Under the pieces are notes generated by a model, which did not search any database, had not been told where the DNA came from, and saw nothing but the letters and a program-made list of their open reading frames with translations. Made by a program: the position numbers and the translations under genes. A stretch of DNA of 64,000 nucleotides from Streptomyces sp. NBC_00154 (GTDB taxonomy: Bacteria; Actinomycetota; Actinomycetes; Streptomycetales; Streptomycetaceae): contig NZ_JAPEMI010000002.1 in the NCBI RefSeq assembly GCF_026342835.1, positions 1,302,001-1,366,000 of the forward strand, in the 5' to 3' direction. The first letter of the stretch is position 1. Each line of letters starts with the position of its first letter. Shown here one piece after another: positions 1 to 9,090 of the stretch.

Positions 1-145
1 GATCCGTCTGATCCAGGCGCGGGGTGTTCACCCGGTGCCGGGCCGCCATGCCGACGAGTACGGACAGGTCGTTGACGGTGAGGTCGGTGCGGAGGATGTC
101 TTCCTGGCGGGCCAGAAGCCATCGGTAGTCGACGAGCAATTTCAC
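1..145 (-). CDS. Fic/Doc-like toxin component, partial at the window edge
   Basis: Only the first 48 codons are in the window. They read from a GTG at 145 leftwards (VKLLVDYRWLLARQEDIL...). The start lies 4 bases after the stop of the preceding small gene, as in a co-translated toxin-antitoxin pair. The N-terminal pattern (VDYRWLLARQE, then VNDLSVLVGMAARH) resembles the Streptomyces proteins annotated as toxin component of Fic family type. That assignment is from recollection of the family; the catalytic Fic motif lies outside the window, so a VapC or other toxin is not excluded. Confidence 0.5.
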   Translation of the reverse strand, partial: MKLLVDYRWLLARQEDILRTDLTVNDLSVLVGMAARHRVNTPRLDQTD

Positions 146-149
146 AGGT

Positions 150-401
150 TCAGGCCGCCCGCTGAATCTCGTGCGTGGCCGCCGGCGGGAGCCCGCCGAA
201 GTCGGCGTCGAACCGGTCCAGGATGCCGGGCTCGCCGATGACGCGGCGGAACGCGGCCGTCGCGGAGTCGAGGAGCTTCTCGTGCTCCTTCTCCGCGGCC
301 ACCTTGGCGAGGTAGTCCTTCATGGACATGCCCGCCCCGTCGGCCAGGGCCTTGAGCCTGTCCCTGGTGATGTCGTCGATCTTGACGCTGGTGTCTGCCA
401 T
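150..401 (-). CDS. small antitoxin-like DNA-binding protein
   Basis: An 83-residue protein starting MADTSVKIDDITRDRLK. The first 45 residues have the spacing of a ribbon-helix-helix repressor: a short strand (TSVKID) followed by two helices (ITRDRLKALADGAG, MSMKDYLAKVAAEKEHEK). The rest is acidic and probably the toxin-binding tail. An in-frame upstream ATG (425) exists but adds only eight residues unlike the family. It precedes the partial toxin gene by 4 bases, so the two likely form one operon with autoregulation by the complex. The IS4-family element lies 64 bases upstream of the start, so it may have replaced the native promoter. The family role is inferred from size, fold pattern and context. 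Confidence 0.65.
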   Translation of the reverse strand: MADTSVKIDDITRDRLKALADGAGMSMKDYLAKVAAEKEHEKLLDSATAAFRRVIGEPGILDRFDADFGGLPPAATHEIQRAA

Positions 402-465
402 GGTTCCGAGTATGCCGCTGGGCATACCGTTCTGGCTACCCGCTTTGAAAAATGGCTTTGACCTG

Positions 466-2203
466 CAATGCCGGTGAGTTAGCGCGTCGGTGCAGGTCAG
501 GTGGGGTGCTTGGTGACTTTGAGTGTGTAGCGGACGTTACTGGGAGTGCGGGTCTGGTCCCGTTTTCTGACCTCGAAGGTGTTCTTGGACGGCTTCTTGA
601 TGCGCTGGCACTGCCGGTTGCGCCGGGGCGGCAGGAGGGCGGCCAAGAGCTCTGTGGTGGCTTCGCGGCGGGCGGCGGCCAGTGTGGTGACGTCGGCTGC
701 GGCCTGGGCGGCGACGGCCAGCCGGGCGAGCTGCACCGTGACGGTGAAGGAGATCCGGTCAGGATCGGTCCCGCCGTGTTCTGCCGCGCGCGTCTGCAGT
801 GCGCATAGTGCCTGGTAGACGGTGAGAAGGGCGTAGATCTCCTGGTAGATCAGCTCGGGCGCCTTGGAGCGCAGGATGAATCCGGCGCCGCGCAGGCGGT
901 TCTTCAGTTCCGCGAATCCGTTTTCGATCTCCCACCGCTGGTGATATGCCCTCGCCAGCTGGTGGGCCGGGGCGAGGCGGTGGTCCAGCAGGCTGGTGAC
1001 CAGCCGGAACGTCTCGGTGCGGGGTGGGCCGGCCTGTGGGTGGATGGTCACGGTGTACTCGATGATCCGTACCAGGTGTCCCCGGGGCGGCTCGGTCAGG
1101 GTGCGTCCGGCCGCGCGGGCCTGACCGTGGCGGATGTTCTCCGCGGGCGTGCGCATGATGGACAGGTAGGACCCGTCGGACAGCACCCGCAGCGGCACGA
1201 AGACCAGGTTCTTCTTGATCCGCCAGGCCAGGTGGGCGCCGGTGGCGCGGGCCAGGCCCCACAGCTGGTATCCGGCGAAGTTGCGGTCGGCCAGCAGCAG
1301 CATGTCCCCTCGCAGGGAGGCCAGCAGCCGGCGGGCGAGCTTGTGCTCGCTGAACCTGGCCACGGCGTCGAAGGCCGCGTCGACCAGGGCGTGGGTGCCG
1401 CATTCGGTCAGGGCCATCAGGCGGACCTGTGGGTGTCCGCTCTGGTTGACACCACCCTTGCCGGTGAAACCGAACTCAGCAGCGTTTGCCGGGGTGTCGG
1501 GGACATCCAGCGCGGTGCCGTCCCAGGCGACCAGCCGCAGCCCGAAGGCGAACGCGCCCGGAGTGACGGTCGTGGCCAGCGTGCCGCACCGCCGCTCGAA
1601 CAGCGCCTGCAGCGGCTTGTCGCCCAGCCGCTGCCGGGCCCGTGTCAGGGCCGAGCTGGTGGGCAAGCGCTGCACACACAGGCCTGGCAGATGCCGCAGC
1701 TTCTCCGTCAACGTGCGCAGGACCGACCGGTATCCCGGCGGCCCGGCACTGTCGGAGCTGCTGAACAGGCACAACGCCAGGATGAAGTAGACCACCGCCC
1801 GGGCGGGCAACAGCCGGCGGCGACGCTCGCCGCAGCCGGTCAACTCCACGACCTCGTCAACCAGTTCAGGGCTGATCTCCTCGGTCAACACGCCGAGACG
1901 GACGTGCTCGCCAAAGCGCCGGTCCGTGGGGGTCACCAGCCTGTTCAACGGGGCCTGGCTGCCCTCGGTGATGGCAGACGGCATGCGGACGATGGCACAC
2001 TGAGTACCCAACGGAGTTCCCTCGCGGACAGTCGGATCTTGGTCGATCTTCTGTCCTACCGGGAACTCCGTTGCCGTGTCCCGGCCTCCGCCGACACGTC
2101 ACCAGAAGTGACGGATCACGCAACGTCACCAGGGGATATTCCCAACCAAACCCCGCACTATCAAGTGCCTGACCTGCACCGACGCGCTAACTCACCGGCA
2201 TTG
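466..2203 (-). mobile_element. IS4-family insertion sequence, complete
   Basis: A 1738-bp element bounded by perfect 36-bp terminal inverted repeats at 466-501 and 2168-2203, beginning CAATGCCGGTGAGTTAGC. It is flanked by a 10-bp target duplication CTTTGACCTG at 456-465 and 2204-2213. It holds one transposase gene on the minus strand whose stop codon falls in the left repeat. Intact ends, an intact reading frame and an exact duplication indicate a recent and probably still active copy. Confidence 0.95.
497..2011 (-). CDS. IS4-family transposase
   Basis: A 504-residue DDE transposase that excises and inserts the surrounding element. The first ~130 residues match the IS4 N-terminal domain (GVLTEEISPELVDEVV, LLPARAVVYFILALCLF). 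The catalytic RNase H-like core follows: first Asp in LVAWDGTALDVPD, second Asp in LLLADRNFAGYQLW, and Glu in RWEIENGFAELKNRLR (the Y-(2)-R-(3)-E-(6)-K signature). Length is typical of actinobacterial IS4 members. The start could be TTG 2011, which has a GAGGGAA box upstream, or ATG 1984. The stop codon overlaps the left inverted repeat. No frameshift is seen, so it is probably functional. Confidence 0.92.
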   Translation of the reverse strand: MGTQCAIVRMPSAITEGSQAPLNRLVTPTDRRFGEHVRLGVLTEEISPELVDEVVELTGCGERRRRLLPARAVVYFILALCLFSSSDSAGPPGYRSVLRTLTEKLRHLPGLCVQRLPTSSALTRARQRLGDKPLQALFERRCGTLATTVTPGAFAFGLRLVAWDGTALDVPDTPANAAEFGFTGKGGVNQSGHPQVRLMALTECGTHALVDAAFDAVARFSEHKLARRLLASLRGDMLLLADRNFAGYQLWGLARATGAHLAWRIKKNLVFVPLRVLSDGSYLSIMRTPAENIRHGQARAAGRTLTEPPRGHLVRIIEYTVTIHPQAGPPRTETFRLVTSLLDHRLAPAHQLARAYHQRWEIENGFAELKNRLRGAGFILRSKAPELIYQEIYALLTVYQALCALQTRAAEHGGTDPDRISFTVTVQLARLAVAAQAAADVTTLAAARREATTELLAALLPPRRNRQCQRIKKPSKNTFEVRKRDQTRTPSNVRYTLKVTKHPT

Positions 2204-2213
2204 CTTTGACCTG

Positions 2214-2612
2214 CGTCTTTATACGAGGTGGCAGCCGACCTCTTGGCCAGAACTGTCGGGCAGAGCGCCCCGAACAACGGACCCCGCTGACAGGGGCTCG
2301 GGATCCCGACGGCGGGTGAGGAAGGCGCCGACCCAGAGTGCAAGGAGCATCTGCAGTTCGGAGATCACTTGGTAGAGGCTCAGGCCTGCGCCGCGTGAAT
2401 CAAATGGGAAGGGGAGTCAGCCCTGTGTGAGCCGCGGGAAATCCCGCCGAGAACGGTGACTGATAGTGCACGGCGACAACTTTGTGTGATCGCCCGAGGT
2501 CATCGTCTGGATCCCTTTTGATCATCATTGAAGCGGGCGGGGGAGCGCTCTCCACGTCCCGCTGGGGGATAGGGTCAAGGCTTTCCACGAGCGCCTCGGA
2601 GGTGCCTGCCCG
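2214..2612. other. intergenic region between IS4 and dnaE
   Basis: No intact gene. A short minus-strand open stretch (about 2220-2400, LSLYQVISELQ...LTRRRDP) looks protein-like but I do not recognise it; it could be debris of a gene. The last 200 bases probably hold the dnaE promoter, but no clear -35/-10 pair was found. A GGAGGT box at 2598-2603 is the dnaE ribosome binding site. Confidence 0.4.
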
Positions 2613-5600
2613 GTGGCTGACAGCTTTGTTCACCTGCACAATCACACCGAATACTCGATGCTCGACGGTGCTCAGCGGCTCAAGCCGATGTTCGCCGAGG
2701 TAGAGCGTCAGGGCATGCCGGCCATCGCCATGAGCGACCACGGCAACATGTTCGGAGCGTACGAGTTCCAGCAAGTGGCCAAAGGCTTCGACGGCGTCAA
2801 GCCGATCATCGGGATCGAGGCGTACGTCGCCCCGTCCTCGCGTCGAAACCGCAAGCAGGAGTTCTGGGGCCCCGGCGGAGTCAGGGCCATGTCGGACGAC
2901 GGCGAGGGCTCAAAGGATGTCAGTGGCGGTGGCCGCTTCACCCACATGACGATGTGGGCGCGGAACATCAAGGGGCTGCAGAACCTGTTCTACCTGTCGA
3001 CGGAGGCGTCGTACACAGGACAGTTCCCGGCCGGCAAGCCGCGCATGGACATGGAACTGATCTCCGAACACTCCGAGGGGATCATCGGGACAACCGGTTG
3101 CCCCTCGGGCGCGATCCAGACCCGGCTGCGTCTGAACCAGTACGACGAGGCCCGGGAGATCGCTTCCCAGTACCAGGACATCCTCGGGAAGGAGAACTAC
3201 TTCCTGGAGCTGATGGACCACGGCCTGGATCTGGAGCGCAACGTCCGTGGAGATCTGCTGCGCCTGGCGAAGGATCTCGGCATCCCGCTGCTGGCCACCA
3301 ATGACGCGCACTACGTACTCGAAGAGCACGCCGACGCGCACGACAACCTGCTGTGCATCGGCGTAGGAAAGAACAAGGACGACCCGGGCCGGTTCAAGTT
3401 CAACGGCACCGGCTACTACCTCAAGACCGCAGCCCAGATGCGGGAGCTGTTCTCCGAGATTCCCGAGGCCTGCGACAACACTCTCCTGATCGCAGAGCGC
3501 ATCGAGTCGTACGCATCGGTGTTCGAGAACGTCGACGAGATGCCGAACTTCCCCGGCGTTCCCGAGGGCGAGACGCAGGAGTCCTGGCTTCGCAAGGAGT
3601 GCCTCAAGGGCCTCGCCATGCGCTACGGCGACCCGATCCCGGCCGAGGTCCTCGAACGGTTCGAGACCGAGATGAAAGTCATCGGCCCGATGAACTTCTC
3701 CAGCTACTTCCTCGTCGTCGCTGACATCTGCCAGTACGCCCGCGACCAGAAGATCCCCGTCGGCCCGGGCCGCGGATCGGCAACCGGCTCAATCGTCGCG
3801 TACGCCACCCGCATCACCGAGCTCTGCCCCCTGGAACACGGCTTGCTCTTCGAGCGCTTCCTGAACCCGGAGCGCATCAACCCACCGGATGTCGACCTCG
3901 ACTTCGACGACCGCCACCGCGATCGCATGGTGCGCTACGTCGTCGACAAGTACGGCGACGAATACACCGCCATGGTCAACACCTTCGGCAAGCTCAAGGC
4001 CAAGAACGCGATCAAGGACACATCGCGGCTCCTGGGCTACCCGTTCAGCCACGGCGAGCGAATCACGAAGGCCCTGCCACCGGACGTGATGGGCAAGTCC
4101 ATCCCGATCAACGGGATCTTCGACGAGAGCCACCCCCGCTACGGGGAGGCCGGCGAGATCCGGGCCCTGTACGAGAACGAACCGGACGTCAAAAAGGTCG
4201 TCGACGGCGCCAAGGGCGTCGAGGGCCTCATCCGTAACACCGGCGTCCACGCGGCTGCGGTCATCCTGTCGAAGACCCGGCTCACCGACCGCATTCCGCT
4301 CCACATGCGTGCCAAGGACGGCGTCAAGATCACCGGCTTTGACTACCCCAGTTGTGAGGACATGGGGCTGGTCAAGATGGACTTCCTGGGCCTTCGGAAC
4401 CTGGGCGTGATCGACCACGCACTCCAGAACGTCCGCGAGAACCGTGGCATCAACATCACCACCGACACCATGCCGACGGACGGCGCGCAGCAGATCCCGC
4501 TCGATGACGCCACGACCTTCCAGCTCCTGGCGCGCGGCGACACCTTCGGCGTGTTCCAGCTCGACGGCGGCGGCATGCGGACACTGCTGAAGTTGATGGA
4601 ACCCTCCCGGTTCGAAGACATCGCGGCAGCCCTGGCCCTCTACCGGCCCGGCCCCATGGCGGCGAACGCGCACACGAACTACGCGCACCGCAAGACCGGC
4701 CGCCAAGAGATCGAGCCGATCCACCCGGAACTGAAGGAGGCCCTGGAGCCGATCCTGGGCAACACCTTCCACCTGCTCATCTACCAGGAGCAGATCATGG
4801 CCATCGCCCGGCAGCTCGCCGGGTACACCCTGGGCGGCGCCGACCTGCTGCGCCGAGCGATGGGCAAGAAGAAGCCCGAGGTGCTGGCCGCCGAGTGGGA
4901 GAAGTTCCACGGCGGGATGAAGGACAACGGCTACTCCGAGGAATCCATCAAGGATCTGTGGGACGTCATGCTCCCGTTCTCGGGCTACGCGTTCAACAAG
5001 TCCCACACCGCCGGATACGGGCTCGTCTCCTACTGGACCGCCTACCTGAAGGCGAACTACCCGGCCGAGTACATGGCCGCGCTCCTCACCTCCGTGGGGG
5101 ACGACAAGGACAAGGCGGCGATCTACCTGGCCGACGCCCGGAAACTGGGCGTTTCGGTGCTCCAGCCGGACATCAACGAGTCCGTCGCCAACTTCACCGC
5201 CATCGGCAACGACGTACGGTTCGGGCTCCGCTCGGTGCGTAACGTCGGTGAAGGCGTCATCGACTCTCTGGTGGGCTCCCGCAAGTCCAAGGGCAAGTAC
5301 ACGTCCTTCCCCGACTTCCTCGACAAGGCCGACATCGGTGCCCTCAACAAGCGGGCCGTCGAATCACTGATCAAAGCCGGCGCCTTCGACTCGCTGCAGC
5401 ACAGCCGCAAAGGGCTGTCAGCCATGCACGAAGACGCCATCGACGCCATCATCCCGGTGAAGAAGCAGGCCGCGATCGGACAGGACGACCTGTTCGGCGA
5501 CCTCGGTGGCGACAGCGACGAGCCCGCCTTCGGCCTCGACATCCCCATCGACGACAGCGAGTGGCCCCGCAAGCAATTGCTGGCCGCAGAGCGCGAGATG

Positions 5601-6200
5601 CTCGGCCTGTACGTCTCCGCGCACCCGCTGGACGGCACCGAGCACATCCTGTCCCGCAACCGGGACACCACGATCAGCGAACTCCTCGGCTCAGGCCGCA
5701 CGGAAGGCACCGTCCAGCTGTCCGGCCTCATCACCAGCGTGGACCGACGGATGACCAAGCAAGGCAACCCCTGGGCGATCATCAACCTCGCAGACCGAGA
5801 CGGCGAGATGGAGATCCTCTTCTTCCCGGCCACCTACACCCTCGTCCAGCACGCTCTGATCGCCGACACCGTCGTCTCCGTACAGGGCCGCCTCAACGAC
5901 CGCGACGGGGCGGTCAGTATCTTCGGGCAGGAGATCCAGGTGCTTGACGTGTCCTCGGCTGAGAGTGGCGGCCGGCCACCGGTCACCCTGTCGTTCTCCG
6001 CCTACAAGATCAACGAGCGTACGGTCTCCGAACTGAAGCGCATCCTTACTGCGCACAAGGGCGAGAGTCCGGTACGGATGCGAGTCCAGACGCCCGCGAA
6101 GACCGTCCTGTACGAGCTGGGATTCCTGGTAGACCCGACCTCGGTCGCCTCCGACATCAAGGGCACCTTCGGCCCCGACGCCTGGCAAGGCGCCGCGTGA
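2613..6200 (+). CDS. dnaE: DNA polymerase III subunit alpha (probable second copy)
   Basis: A full-length 1195-residue C-family replicative polymerase. The start is GTG 2613, nine bases after GGAGGT. Domains in order: N-terminal PHP domain (HLHNHTEYS, MSDHGNM; residues ~5-290), palm with the catalytic pair in PDVDLDFDD (Asp426 and Asp428) and the third carboxylate in LVKMDFLGL (Asp590), fingers with YQEQIM and GYAFNKSHTAGY, then a helix-hairpin-helix region and an OB fold near residues 1035-1110. All expected motifs are present. Core streptomycete dnaE lies in a conserved chromosomal context; here the neighbours are IS elements and tap-tpg, so this is likely an accessory paralogue, perhaps used in repair or arm replication. 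The paralogue status is inferred from context only. Confidence 0.93.
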   Translation: MADSFVHLHNHTEYSMLDGAQRLKPMFAEVERQGMPAIAMSDHGNMFGAYEFQQVAKGFDGVKPIIGIEAYVAPSSRRNRKQEFWGPGGVRAMSDDGEGSKDVSGGGRFTHMTMWARNIKGLQNLFYLSTEASYTGQFPAGKPRMDMELISEHSEGIIGTTGCPSGAIQTRLRLNQYDEAREIASQYQDILGKENYFLELMDHGLDLERNVRGDLLRLAKDLGIPLLATNDAHYVLEEHADAHDNLLCIGVGKNKDDPGRFKFNGTGYYLKTAAQMRELFSEIPEACDNTLLIAERIESYASVFENVDEMPNFPGVPEGETQESWLRKECLKGLAMRYGDPIPAEVLERFETEMKVIGPMNFSSYFLVVADICQYARDQKIPVGPGRGSATGSIVAYATRITELCPLEHGLLFERFLNPERINPPDVDLDFDDRHRDRMVRYVVDKYGDEYTAMVNTFGKLKAKNAIKDTSRLLGYPFSHGERITKALPPDVMGKSIPINGIFDESHPRYGEAGEIRALYENEPDVKKVVDGAKGVEGLIRNTGVHAAAVILSKTRLTDRIPLHMRAKDGVKITGFDYPSCEDMGLVKMDFLGLRNLGVIDHALQNVRENRGINITTDTMPTDGAQQIPLDDATTFQLLARGDTFGVFQLDGGGMRTLLKLMEPSRFEDIAAALALYRPGPMAANAHTNYAHRKTGRQEIEPIHPELKEALEPILGNTFHLLIYQEQIMAIARQLAGYTLGGADLLRRAMGKKKPEVLAAEWEKFHGGMKDNGYSEESIKDLWDVMLPFSGYAFNKSHTAGYGLVSYWTAYLKANYPAEYMAALLTSVGDDKDKAAIYLADARKLGVSVLQPDINESVANFTAIGNDVRFGLRSVRNVGEGVIDSLVGSRKSKGKYTSFPDFLDKADIGALNKRAVESLIKAGAFDSLQHSRKGLSAMHEDAIDAIIPVKKQAAIGQDDLFGDLGGDSDEPAFGLDIPIDDSEWPRKQLLAAEREMLGLYVSAHPLDGTEHILSRNRDTTISELLGSGRTEGTVQLSGLITSVDRRMTKQGNPWAIINLADRDGEMEILFFPATYTLVQHALIADTVVSVQGRLNDRDGAVSIFGQEIQVLDVSSAESGGRPPVTLSFSAYKINERTVSELKRILTAHKGESPVRMRVQTPAKTVLYELGFLVDPTSVASDIKGTFGPDAWQGAA

Positions 6201-6547
6201 GCGAAGAGGACGACGAAATCGTCCTGCAACTCGCCGATCCACCAAACTGCCCACGGTGCGGGGGACCTGGGCCTGTTTCAGCCCGGTTCCCGCACTCCTG
6301 GAAAAATGCCAGCGGCGAAGAGGTCCCAGGCATGCGGGAGGCCACGCTGTGCCCGGTCTGCGATCGTGACGAGCCGGCCGCGGACGGACTCCTGGCATTC
6401 TTCGCAGTGCACAAGACGCTGGAGCCCTCCGAACTGGAGACCTTCCACAATCTCTCTGCCGCCTGGGTAGCGGTAGCGCGTGCCCGCCACGTCGACCAGC
6501 AGCAACTCGCCGACGAATACGAGCGCTCGCGCAACGGAGAACTGTAG
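6197..6547 (+). CDS. DUF6300 family zinc-ribbon-like protein
   Basis: A 116-residue protein whose GTG start overlaps the dnaE stop (GTGA), so it is translationally coupled to the polymerase. It has a CPRCGG motif near residue 18 and a CPVCD motif near residue 52, which together could bind one zinc. The body is acidic with conserved blocks (ADPPNCPRCGG, REATLCPVCD, GLLAFFAVH, ELETFHNLSAAWV) that I recognise from Streptomyces DUF6300 proteins. The function is unknown. Linkage to dnaE suggests, but does not show, a role with the polymerase. Confidence 0.75.
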   Translation: MSEEDDEIVLQLADPPNCPRCGGPGPVSARFPHSWKNASGEEVPGMREATLCPVCDRDEPAADGLLAFFAVHKTLEPSELETFHNLSAAWVAVARARHVDQQQLADEYERSRNGEL

Positions 6548-6553
6548 ACAGCA

Positions 6554-6585
6554 GTGCGCCGACGGGGAGGTTCCCGTCGGCGCAC
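6554..6585 (+). terminator. terminator after the dnaE-DUF6300 operon
   Basis: A perfect 13-bp stem (GTGCGCCGACGGG at 6554-6566 with its complement at 6573-6585) and a 6-base loop start 7 bases after the DUF6300 stop. There is no T-run, as usual in streptomycetes. Confidence 0.8.
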
Positions 6586-6691
6586 CGTCAAGCAGGGCTG
6601 TGGAAATTCGCATTATTCGGCTCTGACGAAGATCTTATGATCTGGTTGTGATCGTCGGTCTTGGCATGCCTACGACCAGGAGCGGGGATCG

Positions 6692-7231
6692 GTGAGCACC
6701 AGCGCAGATCAGCAAGGACCAGAGCAAGATCTCAGCACATGGGCGATTGAACCTCTTCAGTCGTTCGCCATGGACGCTCGCGGTCGGCAGCTTGAGGCCG
6801 TGCGTATCGTCGCGCAGGGACATGCCTACCACTCCGACCAGCCCCAGGAAGTCCGCCGGCAGTGGGCCAAGCTGTTGCTGCTGGCGAACCGGCGCATGCA
6901 CAGTGACAGCACGGGAGATCAATCGCGCGCGGTCCAGCAGGACTTCATGCTCCGGATGTGGGTTATCGACCAACTCGGTTCCGACGACAAGGATCCCGAC
7001 TGGAGCCCCGAGACATTGGCGTCCGAGACCGTCGCCGCACTGGATCTCACGCCCCCACAAGCCAGTGCTCTCGCCGGCCGCTGGCGTGACCTGGCCATCG
7101 AGCAGATCCGCGACCTGCGGCGGCACAAGAACCTGACGGCCCACCTGGACCGGCTCGTCAACCACATCGAGCCCAGCCCAACACGGGATCAACTTCTCAT
7201 CTGGACGGAGCTTCGCCGCTTCCTGCCCTGA
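6692..7231 (+). CDS. conserved hypothetical protein
   Basis: A 179-residue soluble, mostly helical protein from GTG 6692, preceded by AGGAG. No signal peptide or membrane segment is visible. Recognisable blocks such as EAVRIVAQGHAYHSD, RRQWAKLLLLANRRMHSD and DLRRHKNLTAHLDRLVNHI suggest a helical bundle. I do not recognise the family. It is separated from the dnaE operon by a terminator and from the protease by a 300-base regulatory gap, so it is probably transcribed alone. Confidence 0.6.
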   Translation: MSTSADQQGPEQDLSTWAIEPLQSFAMDARGRQLEAVRIVAQGHAYHSDQPQEVRRQWAKLLLLANRRMHSDSTGDQSRAVQQDFMLRMWVIDQLGSDDKDPDWSPETLASETVAALDLTPPQASALAGRWRDLAIEQIRDLRRHKNLTAHLDRLVNHIEPSPTRDQLLIWTELRRFLP

Positions 7232-7532
7232 GCCAGAACCCGTTCTCGTGAACATCGACTTCGGCAGCGGCGGGTCGCCTCCCGAAGTGCCGTACATCTG
7301 CTGTCGGGATTCGTGAATAGACCAAGCCGTCGATCTTGACGTTCCGCGACGGAGCCTGCGACCTGGAGACGGGCTGACTCCGGCCCCAGGTCAGGCATTG
7401 TGGCATGGACCTGACGATGACACTGCATTACAGTCTGTCGCGGCACACTCTGAGAGCGCTCTCAGGTGAGAGGTCTCGGACGCCTGCTGTTCCTCCCCCA
7501 CCGATGTCGGAACAACAGAAGGGTCCATTCCC
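7232..7532. other. regulatory gap upstream of the protease
   Basis: 301 bases without a credible gene. It contains the palindrome listed at 7450-7465 and an AGAAGGG box at 7518-7524 that fits the TTG start of the protease. Confidence 0.5.
7450..7465. promoter_or_regulatory. LacI-type operator candidate
   Basis: A perfect 16-bp palindrome, CTGAGAGCGCTCTCAG, centred about 75 bases before the protease start. The core AGAGCGCTCT has the central GCGC typical of LacI-family operators (CebR sites in Streptomyces read GGGAGCGCTCCC). Which regulator binds is not known. Confidence 0.55.
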
Positions 7533-8729
7533 TTGAGACGAACAACAGTGTTACGCACCGGTCTGTCCGCCATACTTCTGCTCGGAGCCTGGGCAACGGC
7601 CGGCATCGCCCCCGCCTCCGCCGCAGACGCCCCTTCCACCGTGTCCGCATCCACGACCTCCACCTCCAGTTTCACCCCCGCATCCACCGCCAAGGCGTCG
7701 GCCTCGGCCGGCCTGCTCTCCGCGATGCAGAAGGACCTGGGTCTGACAGCGAGCCAGGCCCGGGCGCGTCTGACCGCGGAGAAGACGGCAACGGCCGTAC
7801 AGGGAAAGGCTCGACGGGCGGCAGGGCCGTCGTATGCCGGATCTTGGTTCGATCCGGCAACCGGCAAGCTCACGGTCGCCCTCACCAGTGACAAGAAGGC
7901 TGATGCCGTTCGCGCGACCGGTGCGGCAGTCCGGCTGGTGGCCCACAGCGCGCGTCAGCTCGATGCGGCCAAAGCACAGCTCGACGCGCTTTCCGCGCCC
8001 GACGGTGTCGCCAGCTGGCACGTCGACCCGAAGGCCAACCGGGTCGTGGTGAACGTCGTTGCATCGTCGGAGGATGACAACGATGTCCGCGCGTTCGTCG
8101 AGCAGGCCCGCAGGGCCGGACCGGTGCTCGTGCAGCGGATGTCCGAGGCACCGAAGACGTTCTCCGCCGGGACGGTCGGCGGCGACCCGTACTACACAGG
8201 CAACGTGCGGTGTTCCATCGGCTTCTCCGTGTACGGCGGTTTCGTCACGGCCGGTCACTGCGGTCAGCCGGGCGCCGGGGTCAGCGGATGGGACGGCTCG
8301 TACATCGGCAACTTCCAAGGGTCCTCTTTCCCGGGCGACGACTATGCCTGGGTCAGTGTGGGCAACGGCTGGTGGACCGTGCCGGTGGTCCTCGGCTGGG
8401 GCACCGTCTCCGACCAGTTGGTCCGCGGCTCCGCGGTGGCTCCCATCGGCGCCTCCATCTGCCGCTCCGGCTCCACATCCCACTGGCACTGCGGAAATGT
8501 GCTGGCGACGAACGAGACCGTCAACTACAGCCAGGGCGCCGTCTATCAGATGACCAAGACGAGTGTGTGCGCCGAGCCGGGCGATTCGGGAGGCTCGTTC
8601 ATCAGCGGTGACCAGGCACAGGGCGTCACTTCGGGCGGCTGGGGCAACTGCAGCAGTGGTGGTGAGACCTGGCACCAGCCGATCAACGAGATCCTCAACC
8701 GGTACGGGCTGACGCTGCACACGGCCTGA
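7533..8729 (+). CDS. secreted S1 serine protease, streptogrisin type
   Basis: A 398-residue preproprotein. A signal peptide spans residues 1-30 (ending APASAA), a pro-domain of the alpha-lytic type covers ~55-210 and would act as folding chaperone and inhibitor, and the mature chymotrypsin-like protease begins around residue 212. The triad is complete: His242 in TAGHCG, Asp270 in PGDDYAW, Ser352 in GDSGGS. Paired cysteines (227/243, 310/320, 346/373) match the family's disulfides. The start is TTG 7533 with an AGAAGGG box upstream; no better start leaves the signal peptide intact. A palindromic operator candidate lies upstream and a strong terminator follows, so it is monocistronic. The likely role is extracellular protein degradation. 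Confidence 0.92.
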   Translation: MRRTTVLRTGLSAILLLGAWATAGIAPASAADAPSTVSASTTSTSSFTPASTAKASASAGLLSAMQKDLGLTASQARARLTAEKTATAVQGKARRAAGPSYAGSWFDPATGKLTVALTSDKKADAVRATGAAVRLVAHSARQLDAAKAQLDALSAPDGVASWHVDPKANRVVVNVVASSEDDNDVRAFVEQARRAGPVLVQRMSEAPKTFSAGTVGGDPYYTGNVRCSIGFSVYGGFVTAGHCGQPGAGVSGWDGSYIGNFQGSSFPGDDYAWVSVGNGWWTVPVVLGWGTVSDQLVRGSAVAPIGASICRSGSTSHWHCGNVLATNETVNYSQGAVYQMTKTSVCAEPGDSGGSFISGDQAQGVTSGGWGNCSSGGETWHQPINEILNRYGLTLHTA

Positions 8730-8815
8730 CGGCTGCGGCGGTACGGCAGCGACACGTCGGCGGAGTCGTACGCCATGGTCCCCGTCGACTCCGTCGACTC
8801 CGTGCCCCGTCTCCG

Positions 8816-8862
8816 AGGCCTGCCGCGACAGACTCTCCACCGAGTCCTGTCGCGGCAGGCCT
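8816..8862 (+). terminator. terminator after the protease
   Basis: A 20-bp stem with one bulged base (AGGCCTGCCGCGACAG at 8816-8831 pairing with the arm ending at 8862), followed by TTTCG. It lies about 90 bases after the protease stop. Confidence 0.8.
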
Positions 8863-9090
8863 TTCGTGCGAGGAGCCGGTCGGATCCCAGCACCAACCTC
8901 ACAAAGGCCCCCTGCACAGTCACGGGCTGAACAGCCCTGCCGATCAGCTGGATCCGATGTCGCCGTCGTGTCGGCCGCAGGGAACATTTTTATGAGGCTA
9001 TAAACAGTGTTGTTCTGTACTAGGGTTGGTTTCATCGGCTGATCGACCGACTGAGTCAGCCGGATGCGCGGGCGAGTGGGGAGGGGCTTG

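Noticed and set aside
941..2209. Long plus-strand frame of 422 codons
   Set aside because: It is the antisense shadow of the IS4 transposase and has no recognisable domain.
3789..5006. 405-codon minus-strand frame inside dnaE
   Set aside because: Antisense of a full-length polymerase gene; composition reflects codon-position GC bias.
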